A DNA stretch of 64,000 nt from assembly GCA_025642075.2 (NCBI GenBank), contig JAODUO010000128.1, positions 248,501-312,500 on the forward strand. The letters are read 5' to 3'. Every line of letters begins with the position of its first letter. The stretch's first letter is position 1. Shown here one piece after another: positions 46,887 to 59,342 of the stretch. The translations under genes were made by a program, and so were the position numbers. Below the pieces are notes generated by a model. The model ran no database searches. It saw only the letters and a list, made by a program, of their open reading frames with translations, and had not been told where the DNA came from. The DNA is from Ridgeia piscesae (lineage: Eukaryota; Annelida; Polychaeta; Sabellida; Siboglinidae).

Positions 46887-48503
46887 AAATAATAATAATA
46901 ATAATAAAGCTTTATTGCCATATTCAACATACATTATATGATGAATTGGAATGTAGTCTGGCGTTGACTCATATAGTGCCTATATATATACAATAAAATG
47001 AAATATGGCAAATAAATATAAGATATATATATATAAGATATACATTGTACATAATGTTTTCTTTAAAATGTTTTTTAATATAATAAATAAATAAAGACAA
47101 AATTTAAATAATAGATTATCTATTTACCAATAATTGTGGTGTAAACTAGTTAATAAATAAATAAATATATATAAAATGTCCTTTAAAATTGTTTAAAATA
47201 TATATATATACATATGAATAAATTATCTTCTAAAAATATAATTTAAATTAGTAAACATACATTATAAGAGGACTAAAATATCATTTAAAATTATATTTAC
47301 AATTGAATGCGTCCAATTTTGTTAAAAAATATATTTATACAATTATTAAGTTAAGCTAAAATTTCAGGAGAAGAAAAGATTGTTGCTCAGCACCACCGAT
47401 CCGCTACTGAGAATAGGTACACCCACACCCCACACGCGTACGGCTCAGCCATACCAACCAGCGCCAGAAAAATAACAATTCCTCCAGAGCGTCGAAAACA
47501 GCCAAGTTTCCAGGGTCTTTACATCTACGTTCTAAATTTCATTCCTGATAAGGCTGCTACGGCACTTGGGTAAAAACTATTTCTAAAGCGATTTGTTTCC
47601 GTACGGATGCATCTATAGTGTTTGCCTGACGGTAATAGATCGAAAAGATAATGGGCGGGGTGAGTTTGGTCTGAGATAATTTTGCAGGCTCTTTTTTGTG
47701 ATCTGTCTTTATATATGGCTGTTAGAGAGGTGAGTTCACTACCGACAATTTTGGAAGCTGTTTTCACCACTCTGTCAAGCCTGCCCTCTGGCGCTGGCTG
47801 ATGCCGCCGAACCATGCACATATTGAGAATGTAAGAATACTCTCAATAGCAGAACGATAGAACTGAACAAGAATTTTTCTCCTCAGCCCGAACTTCTTTA
47901 GTTGGCGCAGGAAGAACAGTCTTTGTTGGGCCTTTTTGACGACAGCGCCTGTGTTGTTTTCCCAAGCTAAGTCACTTGATATTATCGTACCTAGGAATTT
48001 AAAACAGTCCACGCTTTCGATAGAGTCGCCGTTAACAATAATGGGAGCAAGTGTTTTTTTTCTTCCTAAAATCTACGATCATCTGTCGAGTTTTGGACGC
48101 ATTCAGTTGTAGGTTGTTAGTATCACACCACGACACCAGGCTGCTAACTTCATGGCGGTATTCAGACACATCTGAGTCCGACACCAGCCCTACTAATGTA
48201 GTGTCATCTGCAAACTGAAACACAGTCATTTGTAAACAGAGAATATAGCAATGGGAAAAGGACACATCCCTGAGGAGTCCCCGTATTCATGATAATAGTA
48301 CTGGAAACTATACTGCTGTTCATCTTAACAACCTGTGATCGCTGTAGTAAAAAGTCCAGAAGCCAGTAACACATTGATGGGTCAAGTGACAGCAACGGAA
48401 GTTTGTCGTACAGCTGCTGAGGGATGACCGTATTGAAGGCAGAACTGTAGTCAACGAAGAGGATGCGTGCATATGTGTTCGGATAATCCAAGTGCTGCAT
48501 CAC
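46887..48503 (-). pseudogene. 5'-truncated LINE, reverse transcriptase half
   Basis: On the - strand, frames run in order: FVDYSSAFNTVIPQQLYDKL and NTGTPQGCVLFPLLYSLFTN (48,503-48,204); FADDTTLVGLVSD with WCDTNNLQLNASKTRQMIVD (48,230-48,032); FKFLGTIISSDLAWE and RQLKKFGLRRKILVQFYRS (48,012-47,764); and HPAHYLFDLLPSGKHYR (47,700-47,525). The FADD box is intact. Three frame changes separate the pieces. About 600 bases of 3' untranslated sequence end in a TTATTATTA tail (complement of 46,887-46,909). The endonuclease and 5' half are absent. The family also left a solo 3' end at 17.04 kb. Confidence 0.85.
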
Positions 48504-48854
48504 ATTTTCCCGATAATTAATAAAGTGTCTTGTCCAAAAATTATTATTATTACATATCTGGTGGTGGAAATATCATTCATAAGTAGACAAAAATAGCTTC
48601 AATAATATTTTCTTAAGCACAATGTGTGTGTATGTGCTGAATGGAAATTATTGTTACGTCGTAATTATTTTATCATTTTAATTATATATTACCTTTACAT
48701 TTATCACTATTGTTGTTATGGAATTTGTATGGGTTCTTTTTAATAGTCATAGATCACTTTATTTAATTATATAGACACCTGTATTTTCATTATTTATTTT
48801 AAAATATTATCTGTGGGTAGTTTTCTTCTTATTGTATTTTTAATAGCAGCATAT
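48504..48854. other. Intergenic, AT-rich
   Basis: Nothing recognised. Confidence 0.4.
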
Positions 48855-48900
48855 TGTGAAGCGCCACAACCATTTATTGATGTGGCGCTATACAAATACA
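48855..48900 (+). mobile_element. SINE-like 3' tail fragment
   Basis: AAGCGCC followed by GGCGCTATACAAATAC resembles the conserved tail of the SINE at 59.3 kb (AAAGCGCTTTGAAC ... GCGCTATATAAGAAC). Only the tail is present. Confidence 0.45.
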
Positions 48901-49754
48901 ATATCATTATATTATAACAAAACGTAATATTTCCTGCAAATCATAGTGATGATAATAATTAATTAGTATTATATTATTTATAAGTAATTAAACTATTTCG
49001 CGCGTGCCAATTCAGTAAGTAAAGTTTATATATATTCGCGCGCACAAACGTGCCGTCTAACGGAATTTTGTGTAAAGCTAACTCGTATAGCGATTTTACG
49101 GTACCCCAAAGCGGCCGACGAAGTGTCGAGATCTGCGTGTTTGATTTGTGAATTTTCTTCGTTAGACGAATGCAAATGATTTTATAACGTAGTGTATGTA
49201 TATGTATGTAAGATAGGTGAGGAGAAGTTTGGCGGGTGGTGGAGAACGTTTTCATGGTTGGGTCAATCCAACCCGGTCGTCTAGATCTGGCATCCGCACT
49301 GTGTCTGTGACTGTCCCAACGAATCAACTGGACTACTGTTTCAGTTCTGGTCGATTCAAAGGGTAACAAAAAGACAGCTTACTGATACTGTCTTTCACTG
49401 TACTGTTGCTACAAGCGCATAAGGAACAGTGTGGCATATTGCTGTCGCGATTTCGTTATAAACCGACGTAAGGCACTTTTAGCGAACCGCTTGGCTCGCT
49501 GTTATGACAGCTGAACCAGCAGACGACTTTATGACCTAATACTTTTCCAAAGTGCTGATAGAAGCTGGGTTTTGATTGGTTGCATGGACCAAGATGGGCC
49601 GGTTCATGGTGTCGGTGGTTTAGCCAGATTTACCCACTTTAACACCACTTTCTGAGGAAATTATTAATGCGAAAATGTTTGATTGTATATGCAAATGGTT
49701 AGTTTGTGTAAACTCTTTTAGGTGCATAACATCAAACCGTTGCCTTTTTTGCCC
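48901..49754. other. Intergenic, nothing recognised
   Basis: No supported gene. A 131-codon - strand frame (48,974-49,369) has no domain. Confidence 0.4.
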
Positions 49755-50224
49755 TTTAAGACAATAATGTTAAGAGATGAAGAGATTACATGTCTAAGTA
49801 ACAAACAGTGATAGATTAAATTTAGTGGACGCATGTAAACTGGTGACACAGGACATGAACATTTGTCATTATTGCAAAAGTATCACCCCTGTTTGATACT
49901 TCTCAGTTTCTAAACAGCTCAGTTACATTTAAACTCGGAAATAAAAACAATAATACTTATTTATCATTTTGTACGATATTCTTTCCAGGTGTGGAAACTT
50001 CAATTAGACCTATTATTTCTGGCTCAATATTATATGTTTTGCCATTATAAGAATGAATAAAACATAACAGTTATATATGTATCTTGAAATCTCGTATATA
50101 TTGTGTGCAAATGATCATGACATTTCTTTTAATCTGAGTTTAGTATTTCACTATTAAAATAAATGAAAATTTCTCCCGTTTGTATGATCTTTGATATATC
50201 TAACATTTTTGTTTTTAATTTCAG
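49755..50224 (+). promoter_or_regulatory. Upstream/intron block shared by ZNF-D and ZNF-E
   Basis: AGATTACATGTCTAAGTAAC, TTTGATA, AAATTTAGTGGAC, TTGGAAACTTCAA-type strings and the acceptor TTTTTAATTTCAG align with 56,375-56,845. Conservation over about 470 bases shows common origin. A regulatory role is only an inference, and it may simply be intron. Confidence 0.45.
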
Positions 50225-51099
50225 CTGACGGATGTAGTGTTTTGTACGCTACGACAACGGCATATATCAAAGAAGAACAATATTTTGAGACAATGTATGC
50301 CCATTCCACAACAAGTTCTTCTGACCTCGGCAGCGGCTTGAAATATGTCAAGTCTGAAATGCATGTGCCAGAGATCAGGTATGAAGAAATAATTCCACCT
50401 GTCAACAGACTAAGTCACCAGACAACATGTGGAGAGACTGAAAGTGATCCAGACATGAAGTCAGAGGTCGAGTCTGAACAATGTAGCAGTGGAAAGACGA
50501 GACATTGGGTGGTTTGTGAGGGCGGCGTACTGAAGGAAATCAAAGTAGAGCCGACTGACTGGAACCCAGACACACTTGAGACATCAATGTGCAACGAGAA
50601 CATTGATCAAGAGGAACTTTGTAATAAAACTAATGACAAGGTTAATAATCAGCCAACCAATGTCTGGCCGTATGTCTGTGGTACATGTGGAAAGTCATTC
50701 AAACAGAAAAGTCGCATTATTGCCCATGAAAGCGTTCATACAATGGTGAAACCATATACGTGTGCTACATGTGGAAAGTCATTCAAACAGAAAAGTCACC
50801 TTACTGTCCATAGAAACGTTCATACAACGGTGAAACCATACACGTGTGTTTCATGTGGAAAGTCATTCAAACAGAAAAGTTGCCTTACTGTCCATGAAAG
50901 GATTCATACAATGGTGAAACCATACATGTGTGTTATATGTGGAAAGTCATTCAAACAGAAAATCTCTCTAACTGTCCATGAAAGGGTTCATACAATGGTA
51001 AAACCGTACACGTGTGTTACATGTGAAAAGTCATTCAAACAGAAAATTCACCTTACTCTCCATGAAAGGATTCATTCAAAGGTGAAACCACACACTTGA
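50225..51099 (+). pseudogene. C2H2 zinc-finger protein ZNF-D, start codons lost and array cut
   Basis: The coding exon begins after the acceptor at 50,224. The two Met codons used by ZNF-E are both ACG here (50,251-50,253 and 50,257-50,259), so the first usable ATG is 50,293. The N-terminal module is otherwise kept (KYVKSE, HWVVCEGG, KEIKVEPTD, IDQEELCN). Five intact fingers follow, all of the KQK type (FKQKSRIIAH, FKQKSHLTVH, FKQKSCLTVH, FKQKISLTVH, FKQKIHLTLH), whereas ZNF-C has only two of that type, so D gained fingers by internal duplication. TGT to TGA at 51,097 ends the frame at 268 residues from the internal ATG. A short five-finger protein remains possible if the internal ATG is used. 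Confidence 0.75.
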
Positions 51100-52170
51100 G
51101 TTACGTGTGGAAAGTCATTCACACGACCTGATGTCCTTACTATCCATGAAAGAATTCATATAAACGTGAAACCGAACCCTTGTGTTATTTGTGGAAATTC
51201 AGTTACACGATCTGGTAGCCTTACGGCCCATGAAAGAATTCATACAGACGTGAAGCCATATACCTGTGTTACATGTAAAAAGTAATTCATAACATATTCT
51301 AGCCTTACTGCCCATGAAAGAATGCATACAGACGTGAAGCCATAATCCTGTGTTACATGTAAAAAATCATTCATAACATCTTCTAGCCTTAAGGTTCACG
51401 AAAGGGTGCATAGACATGAGGTCTTACTCGTGTAATACGTGTGGAAAGTCATTCAAATATTCAAATTCCCGTAATTACCATAAAATGAGTCCTACAAATA
51501 TGGGCCATACACTTGTGTTATATGTGGAAAGTCATTCGGATGACCTAGTGAACTTTCTGTCCACGAAATTATTCATACAAATGTGATGCCGTACACTTGT
51601 GTTACATGTGGAAAGTCATTCAAACGATCTGGTGACCTTACGATCCTTAAAACGAATCACAAATGAGAGGCCATATACATGTGTTTGGTGTGGAAAGTCA
51701 TTCAGATTACTCCATCACCTTACAGTCCATGAAAGGAGTCATACATGTGTGAAGCCATGCACTTGTGTTACATGTGGAGAGCCATTCAAACGACCTGGTT
51801 ACCTTGCTCAACATGAAGTGATTCATACATATGTGAAACATACAGTTGTATTGCATGTGAAAAGTCATTCCAACGATCTGACCAACTTACTGAACATGAA
51901 CAGATTCACACAAATGTGAAGCCATACATTTGGCTACATGTGGAAAGTCATTCAGTCGATATGTTGGCCTTGCTATCCATGAAATTATGCATTCATCTGC
52001 CATGTGTCTTACACATGAGTTACGTAGGGAAAGTAATTCAATCAACCTGGTAACGTTACAGCCCATGAAATGATTCACATAAATGTGAAGCCATGTATGT
52101 TACATGTCGAAAGTGATTCAATTGATCGGGCATCTTTACAGTCGGCAGAAGAATTCACACAGATTTATGA
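51100..52170 (+). pseudogene. Former C-terminal finger array of ZNF-D
   Basis: The sequence matches ZNF-C fingers 3-14 in order (FTRPDVLTIH, two FITxSSL fingers, FKYSNSRNYH, FKRSGDLTIL, FRLLHHLTVH, FKRPGYLAQH and so on), but with TAA stops near 51,284 and 51,343 and frame changes near 51,415, 51,500 and 51,650. The end carries the same frame-shifted terminal finger (ATGTTACATGTCGAAAGTGA) as ZNF-C, so that defect predates the duplication. Confidence 0.8.
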
Positions 52171-52440
52171 GTTGTAGCCGGTAAAATATATGCATGTTTT
52201 CGTCACAGCTGATCCCAACACTGATGGTATAGTTGGACTCGTATAACAGCAATTTAGCGTTGTGATTAGTCTAGATAGCTCTGTAATAAACATATTTGAA
52301 CATCACGAATTGTTTTTATTAACATATGTAGTATATGCAAGCTGTGCTGTTACATTGTGTCAGAAGTCACCTACACTACAGTGCCGTGTTCAATGGATTA
52401 CGGATTCTGGCTCGCTGAGTACACATTCAGCGGGGTTAGG

Positions 52441-52443
<3 letters not shown>

Positions 52444-52504
<61 letters not shown>

Positions 52505-52510
52505 ATATAT

Positions 52511-52555
<45 letters not shown>
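52444..52555. repeat. (TA)n microsatellite
   Basis: TA repeats interrupted by CATACATACATA near 52,510. Confidence 0.95.
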
Positions 52556-52558
<3 letters not shown>

Positions 52559-52867
52559 ACAATTTGCCTAATAACAGATCAGGCAGACTATTACGTGAGT
52601 AGAAACTGATATGCCCCCGCCGTCCCTTCAACGTAATCGTAATGTAGCAATGCACAGCCGCCGGCGCTGCTGCAAAATGACGCAGCAAGCGCTGCGAATT
52701 TTGGCGACGATGGAAAAGCACCTGGACGAATTACGAAGTCGCCTCAACAACTATATCTACCAAATCATCATGTAATACAAGGACAGCCAGTTCAGTGTAC
52801 CACAACTGCAGCCTGTATTACTGCCACCCACGACAAGAACGACCCTCTACTACAACAACTGCTACTG

Positions 52868-53160
52868 TAGCAGTGGCGCAGTGACTAGAACTTCAGACTC
52901 GACTAAGAGGATCCAGGTTGAATTCTTTATACTGTCATATCAAATCTTGGGCAAGTGTTTCCATTCTACATTGGGTATCTAGACACTATAGATAGTGGAT
53001 TTTTTTAATGAATATTCTTCGCGCATTAATTGAAACGTGGCTGGATTCTTCCCGTAGAAACCGAGATGGTGGTCAGTTGAACAGATTAGCCAAGGAGTTA
53101 ATTTGAACAACCCTGAGAACTGGATACTGCATAAAATAAGAACTTATTATATAGAATTAC
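52868..53160 (+). mobile_element. tRNA-related SINE copy 2
   Basis: AGTGGCGCAGTGACTAGAAC (box A-like), GATCCAGGTTGAATTC (box B-like), TTCGCGCATTAATTGAA, GGCTGGATTCTTCCC and the tail GAGAACTGGATACTGC...AAGAACTTA match the SINE at 59.1 kb over most of its length. Confidence 0.65.
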
Positions 53161-53962
53161 CTGTTGCAAGTCGCCATATAGTGCGATATTAGCTTAATTC
53201 AGTCAATATATCGATCCGGAATCACTCATCTCTCACAATCTTCAATCGTTAAATATGTCTGATGAATGTCCTGTGTGTTTTACCAGGGCTGCCTACCATT
53301 ACGAATTTTCCGTAATCATTACGGAAATTGACCACAGATTACGGTAGTACGGAAACTGCTCCTGTATTTTGGACATCAAAGAACTGGGGAAACTTAAACT
53401 GATATCCTGACAAGTTCTTAGCCAGTAGCCATGCCTAAGAAAATGTAATAATTCACTTGTTGCACTTTATCAGTAAAGGAAGCCATGCAGCTGTGGGGGG
53501 CTCTCTCTGTGGTGGTTGTGGCAGAGGGCAAACCCAGACTTGGGAAAGAAACAATTTATCAAAGTTGTGGTTACAGCAGGAAAGGGGCTGTCACTGAGAA
53601 AAGCTTGATTAATTACTGTGGGGTGGGTGGAGTGAAACAGAGGGGTGGCACTGCTTGTAGTAGTGGTGGATGTGTTGACGGATTACCTATGATGTCCTAC
53701 AGCACCAACAACTATTAAAAAACGTAACTCTAGATGCCAGAAAATATTCTAACCCCGCAATATCTAGAAACTCATTCATTTGAAACAATTTTTCAATTTA
53801 TCTATGTAATTAACCAGTAGGTCTAGCAACCAAACTTGGCAGGCAAGGAATTTGTGGGTTCTCTTGAAACAATGTAACGATATATGACCTTTTGTGGATT
53901 AGATGCTTGCATGTGGTAGATATTAAGCAGTCCACGACGCCAGAGACATAACAACCTTAACC

Positions 53963-54166
53963 ATGGCGGAGAAAAGACCTAATTATGATAAAGCAAGTGT
54001 TCCAAAGAAGAAAGCTAAGATACAGCAGATGTATAAAATAAAGTACACAGAGACGTGGCCTGTGTTAACAGCGTCAAAAAAGCGGGGCGTGCGTTTTGTG
54101 CATTGCTGTGTGTGTCTATTTACATATGGAGCAATAAAAATTGTCATGTGTAAATTGTTGTCTTAG
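53963..54166 (+). pseudogene. N-terminal fragment of a hAT-type BED-like protein
   Basis: MAEKRPNYDKASVPKKKAKI is a basic leader with a nuclear-localisation-like KKKAK, followed by YKIKYTETWPVL and FVHCCVC, the first C-x2-C of a BED-type zinc finger as in many hAT-derived proteins. The His half of the finger and all later domains are replaced by the (TA)n/(TG)n tract starting about 54,183. It lies inside the element bounded by 53,284 and 55,093. Confidence 0.45.
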
Positions 54167-54181
54167 ATAGATATATTCACG

Positions 54182-54465
<284 letters not shown>

Positions 54466-55255
54466 GCACTGATGTAATGAATTAAGATGACGCTGTGTAA
54501 ACATTTACCCATATAAACATATGTTAAACGGCTATGCTTTCCCAACAAAAATATTAATAATAAAATAGGCAGTAGAAGAACACAAACCAAACAAATTATT
54601 AATCATTGTAAATAAAATAAGACATAGGCCTACACCATGTTTGTATCAGTTTCTACTCAAAACGTGTTTGGGTGTAAAAGAATAAGTTAACTTGTGTTAG
54701 TCAATTGACTAGGAAAAAACGATAATACTACCCTGGCTAGCTATGAATAACTTATTTTAAGGCATTGTTTCCCGGGAAGCTGCAGGTGCAAACCCTTTGC
54801 AGTAACCTTCCTTGGTAGTAACTGGCTTAGTGCGTTTTGCAACAATGTAGCACCTTTTGAAGTTTCTTTGAATGCCAACTGTAACTAATTTTTTTTGGAG
54901 AAAGTATATTATTGCTAATAATGTATACTTTTGCGGACTTATTCAAAGACACCAATCCTATATGTAGTATGTTGTTCCCTAGCACTGTCAAATGACCTAC
55001 ATGTGTAACACTGCTATAAATGGCCACTTGATTGATGGGGGTGGGGGTGGGTAAGGCCATTACGGAAACAAAATTGACAACTAGGCAGCCCTGGTTTTAC
55101 TTTAAAACAATATTTGATTCATTCTGGTAAAAAATAGAATCATGCAATATGTCCTGGTGTTGCACAATGGTTCCTGATAAAAACATATATACTATAATTT
55201 AGGATGGCCCAGCTAAATACAGCGTACATTGGACTTCTTTTCAGTGGGGTCCTCA

Positions 55256-55488
<233 letters not shown>

Positions 55489-55674
55489 ATATATTAAATG
55501 ATGTAAAATATCGACATTATAAAATTTAGTTGAAGTTAATAAAATCAACAAAGATACAAACATGATATAATTGCGATGTAAGCTGCACTCAGCTCAGTTT
55601 TTTTAAAATACTCTATATAAAATAGTTAAAACACGTTTTACACTTATATGTGAACTCTGAATGTTTGACCATTA

Positions 55675-55990
55675 ATGCTGTAGGCATCGTCAGGATAGCC
55701 GTGGTGTCGCCCTTCAGCAACAGAGGGCGCAACTATTGGCCAATTTTCTCGGAGTGAACACAGATACCTGCAATGTAATTTCCTTAGCACCCGATCACCA
55801 TTACATTGGTACGGAACATAATAGTTAACGCAAACAAATATAGCTGGGTACAGCTGAATGTGTATCGTTGTAATAAATAGATAATTGTATATTTTGATCA
55901 TCTTTGTATAATAATGTTGTAAATAGCCTTATTATCGCTCAAAATACACTTCTAACTAATGATATGCAACGTCAGTGTGGACGGTGTTTG
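55675..55990 (+). repeat. Dispersed repeat family D, copy 5
   Basis: Best preserved copy: AACAGAGGGCGCAACTATTG, TTGGTACGGAACATAATAG, GAATGTGTATCGTTGTAATA and TAGCCTTATTATCGCTC. Confidence 0.65.
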
Positions 55991-56040
55991 GTATATACAG
56001 AATCACGGTTTGACTGACAGTAAGTTATGTAATGTACCAC

Positions 56041-56374
56041 CGCATCAAGGTGCAGACGCAGTACAAGTGGAACAGGATTAGTATACAAGTTCGGTTCGAA
56101 CACACTAGAAGGATGACAGTTACAACACCAACTCACATTTTGTTAAACAAAAAAGCAACCTAAATATCACCCTACTGCGTCACCTCATAATCACATGCTC
56201 ATGTACACACAAAACATGCATATATATTCGCATATTCCTTCTACTCATCATATATAAATCATATATTATTTACAGAGTGCGTCTATCTTTTGTGGTGACA
56301 GACGAAGACCTACACTAGACTTATTGTTGAAATGTCACTCTGAGTCCAACACTTAAATTAAGAAATTCATTTTA
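56041..56374. other. Intergenic, nothing recognised
   Basis: No gene or repeat supported. Confidence 0.4.
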
Positions 56375-56845
56375 AGATATGAAGAGATTACATGTCTAAG
56401 TAACAAACAGTTTAATTAAATTTAGTGGACAAATGCAAACTTGTGACACAAGACATGAAAATGTGTCATTATTTCAAATGTACCATCACTGTTTGATAGT
56501 TAATTGTCACATTGTAAACATGATTTTGTTGCTTTTCCTTGCTGTACACATCTCAGTTGCATTTAAACTCAGAAATAAAGCACTAATAATACTGATTTAT
56601 CATTTTGACTGATATTGCTTCCAGTTTTGGAAACTTCAACTAGACTTATTATGTTTGGCTAAATGCAGTCGTTTTTGCCATTGTGAGAATGACAAGACAT
56701 GACAGTTATACATATCTTGAAATCATCAAACCTTCATGAAATTTATGTTAGCCTGGCTTTAGCATTTCACTTTTGAGAAATAACCGACAATTTCTCCCAG
56801 TTGTATGCTCTTCAGTATATCTAACTTATTGTGTTCTGTTTTCAG
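56375..56845 (+). promoter_or_regulatory. Upstream/intron block of ZNF-E shared with ZNF-D
   Basis: See 49,755-50,224. It ends in the acceptor TTCTGTTTTCAG (AG 56,844-56,845). Confidence 0.45.
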
Positions 56846-56852
56846 CTGATGG

Positions 56853-57455
56853 ATGCCCGCTATGGCAATGGCAGATATCGGTGAAGAACAGTATTTTGAG
56901 GCAATGAATGCCCATCCCACAATGACTTCTCCTGACATTGACAGCAGCTTGAAATATGTCAAGTCTGAAATGCAGATGCCAGACACCAAGTTTGAAGAAG
57001 GAAATCCGCTTGTTAACAGACTAAGTCAGCAGACGACATGTGGAGAGACTTGGAATGATCCAGATGTCGATGTGAAGTCAGAGACGGTCGAGTCTGACGC
57101 TGGTAGCAGTGGAGAGACGAGACGTTGGGTGGTTTGTGAGGGCGGCGTATTGAAGGAAATCAAAGTAGAGCCGACTGACTGGAATCCAGACACACGTGAG
57201 ACATCAATGTGCAACGAGAACATTGATCAAGAGGAACTTTGTAATAAGACTAATGACGAGGTTGACATGCAGCCAATCAGTGCCAGGCCATATGTCTGTG
57301 GTACATGTGGAAAGTCATTCCAACATAAAAGTAACCTTACTAACCATGAACTGATTCATACAGAGGTGACACCGTATACTTGTGGTACATGTGGAAAATC
57401 ATTTAAACGATCTGCTTACCTTACTGCACATCAAAGCGGGTTCATACAAATGTGA
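56853..57455 (+). pseudogene. C2H2 zinc-finger protein ZNF-E, truncated after two fingers
   Basis: The start at 56853 lies seven bases into the exon; Mets at 56,862 and 56,868 are alternatives. The full N-terminal module is present (YFEAMNAHP, KYVKSE, TTCGET, VDVKSETVES, RRWVVCEGG, KEIKVEPTD, IDQEELCN). Finger 1 is intact (CGTCGKSFQHKSNLTNHELIH). Finger 2 has both Cys and the first His, but a one-base insertion (CATCAAAGCGGGTTCAT) shifts the frame, giving a stop at 57,455. Another finger piece at 57,460-57,500 runs up to a LINE insertion, and a single degraded finger is left beyond it. The 200-residue product would have the effector module but almost no DNA-binding array. It could be a pseudogene or a dominant-negative-like short form; the sequence favours a pseudogene. 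Confidence 0.75.
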
Positions 57456-57501
57456 AGTCATCCAAACGATCTCACAAACTTACTGAACATGAAAGGATTC
57501 A

Positions 57502-58020
57502 TTAAAGGAAAGCCTGTCAAATACTATACGATCCTGCCCATCCTCTGAATGAAGCTTTTCAGAAACTTCCATCAGGGAGACGTCTAATGGTTCATTTAGC
57601 TAGAAAGAACCGTTTCAAGGAATCGTTCATACTCTCTGCCATTTTAATTCTGAATGCTAAGTTTTAATGTACGGTATACAACATAATTGTGTGATGTTTT
57701 AGTCATTTTTTATTCCACGTACTTATTATACTGATTTATTTATAATCTTATTGGTTTACTAAATTTTAGTACATAGTAGTAATGTTATTAAATTGTGTCT
57801 TATAAAAAATATTACCTGCTTATTATTTATTAAAAATAGTTATAATATACTTAATTTATTCACTTTACAAATGTTAGGGTTGATTAGTGTTATTATCATT
57901 TTATGTGTTTTATCAACTGAATCTGGAGCATCAATCTTATCTTATTGACATTTTAATGTGTAACTGGAGAAAACATTCCCGTTGTTAATGTTTAAAAAAA
58001 GACAATAAATTCTTTTGAAT
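57502..58020 (+). mobile_element. 5'-truncated LINE inserted between ZNF-E fingers
   Basis: Directly after GAAAGGATTCAT of a finger linker the reading changes to HPLNEAFQKLPSGRRLMVHL, ARKNRFKESFILSA and ILN. This is the C-terminus of a LINE polymerase ending with a stop near 57,665, followed by about 350 bases of AT-rich 3' untranslated DNA with AATAAA near 58,003. The host sequence resumes with ACAAATGGGAAGCCATGC, the rest of the same linker. Confidence 0.75.
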
Positions 58021-58100
58021 CTTTAAATACAAATGGGAAGCCATGCATTTGTGGTACGTGTGGAATGTCATTTATGCAACAAGGTGCCCTTGACACGTAT
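58021..58100 (+). pseudogene. Finger relic of ZNF-E beyond the LINE
   Basis: NGKPCICGTCGMSFMQQGAL reads as a finger N-terminal half, then degrades. It confirms that the LINE split a formerly longer finger array. Confidence 0.7.
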
Positions 58101-58104
58101 TGTA

Positions 58105-58620
58105 CGAGTCACAAAAACCACCATTAACCACAACAGTGCCTATCACAGCCACAATCTAAAGCAACATTGAATACCACCATCAACCACAACACTGCCTACC
58201 ACAATCTACAACAACATTGACAACCACCATCAACCACAACACTGCCTACCACAATCTACAACAACATTGACAACCACCATCAACCACATCACAGCCACCA
58301 TCTACCACAACACTGCCAACCACCATCTACCACAACACTGCCAACTACCACGTGCCACAACACATACAACCACCACCATCAACCACAACACTGCCAACCA
58401 TATCTGCAATCTACCGCAACACTGCCTACCACAATCACCATCTACCACAACATTGCCAACCACCATCTAACACAACACTGCCTACCACAACCACCATCTA
58501 CCACAACACTGCCTACCACAACCACCATCTACCACAACACTGCGTACCACAGCCACCATCTACCACAACACTGCCAACCCCAACCACCATTTACCACAAG
58601 ACTGCATACGACAACTAACG
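58105..58620. repeat. Imperfect about 30-bp minisatellite (ACCATCTACCACAACACTGCC)
   Basis: About 16 imperfect units alternate CACCATCTACCACAACACTG with CCAACCAC or CCTACCACAA. Similar text reappears at 63,440-63,640. It starts within the relic of the last ZNF-E finger. Confidence 0.85.
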
Positions 58621-58837
58621 AATTCCTCAAACATATTTGTCAAAGCCGGCCAACGCCGCTTTGCAGATTTTTTTGTAACTGCGCCACCAGAGGTAACTGA
58701 CAAATGGCGATTACTATTGGAGGCGTGAAACAATGTCAGGCGGAAATCAGGTTTTAAGAACAGTCAATAAAAACGGTGATGTTTCAATGGGAATAGATTT
58801 ATGATCAATTTGTGTTATTAATTAGACTAGTTTCCAT
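58621..58837. other. Intergenic, nothing recognised
   Basis: No feature supported. Confidence 0.4.
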
Positions 58838-59098
58838 TCAATGCATATGAGATATGCTAGAGATAATGTACATAATCACAACCCTGACTTTCGGGAATGG
58901 AGAATACATAATTTCAAACAGATAATTTGCATGATGACAACATTTCTGATGAGTCCTCATAACACTGCCAGATTTTCATTATTATGTGTCATTTCCATTT
59001 ATATGACATATTTTCAGATGATGTGTTTGATTCGGCACCAGAATCGGAGGAGTTTCTCCCAAATGTTATGTGATCAATTTATGTTATTAATTAGACTA
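58838..59098 (+). repeat. Duplicated exon segment, copy 1
   Basis: TCAATGCATATGAGATATGC ... ATTTCTGATGAGTCCTC, then an acceptor TATTTTCAG before GATGATGTGTTTGATTCGGC. The same layout occurs in copy 2 (59,343-59,560). The short exon reads DDVFDSAPESEEF. Confidence 0.7.
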
Positions 59099-59342
59099 GA
59101 GCGTTTCCGTAGAGCGCAATGGCTCAGAGGTAGAGCATCGGACTCTCGACTAAGATAACCCGGGTTATAGACAGTGGTGGATATGTGTACGAGCAGCCTT
59201 CGCGTATTAATTGTAACATATGGCTGGATGCTTCCCAGAGAAGTTGAGACGGCGTTTGATTGATCAGGTCTGGAAGTAAAGTGTAAAGCGCTTTGAACGG
59301 TCCTGAGGACTGGCTACTGCGCTATATAAGAACTTACTTACC
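59099..59342 (+). mobile_element. tRNA-related SINE copy 3 (best preserved)
   Basis: AATGGCTCAGAGGTAGAGCA (box A) and AACCCGGGTTATAGAC (box B, degraded) form a tRNA-like head. A body with TTCGCGTATTAATTGTAA and GGCTGGATGCTTCCC leads to the tail GTAAAGCGCTTTGAACGG...GCGCTATATAAGAAC. It sits exactly at the junction of the tandem exon duplication. Confidence 0.75.

Noticed and set aside
59115..59172. A genuine tRNA gene
   Set aside because: Box A is good but the box B and acceptor-stem pairing are poor, and the sequence continues into a SINE body and tail shared with other copies.
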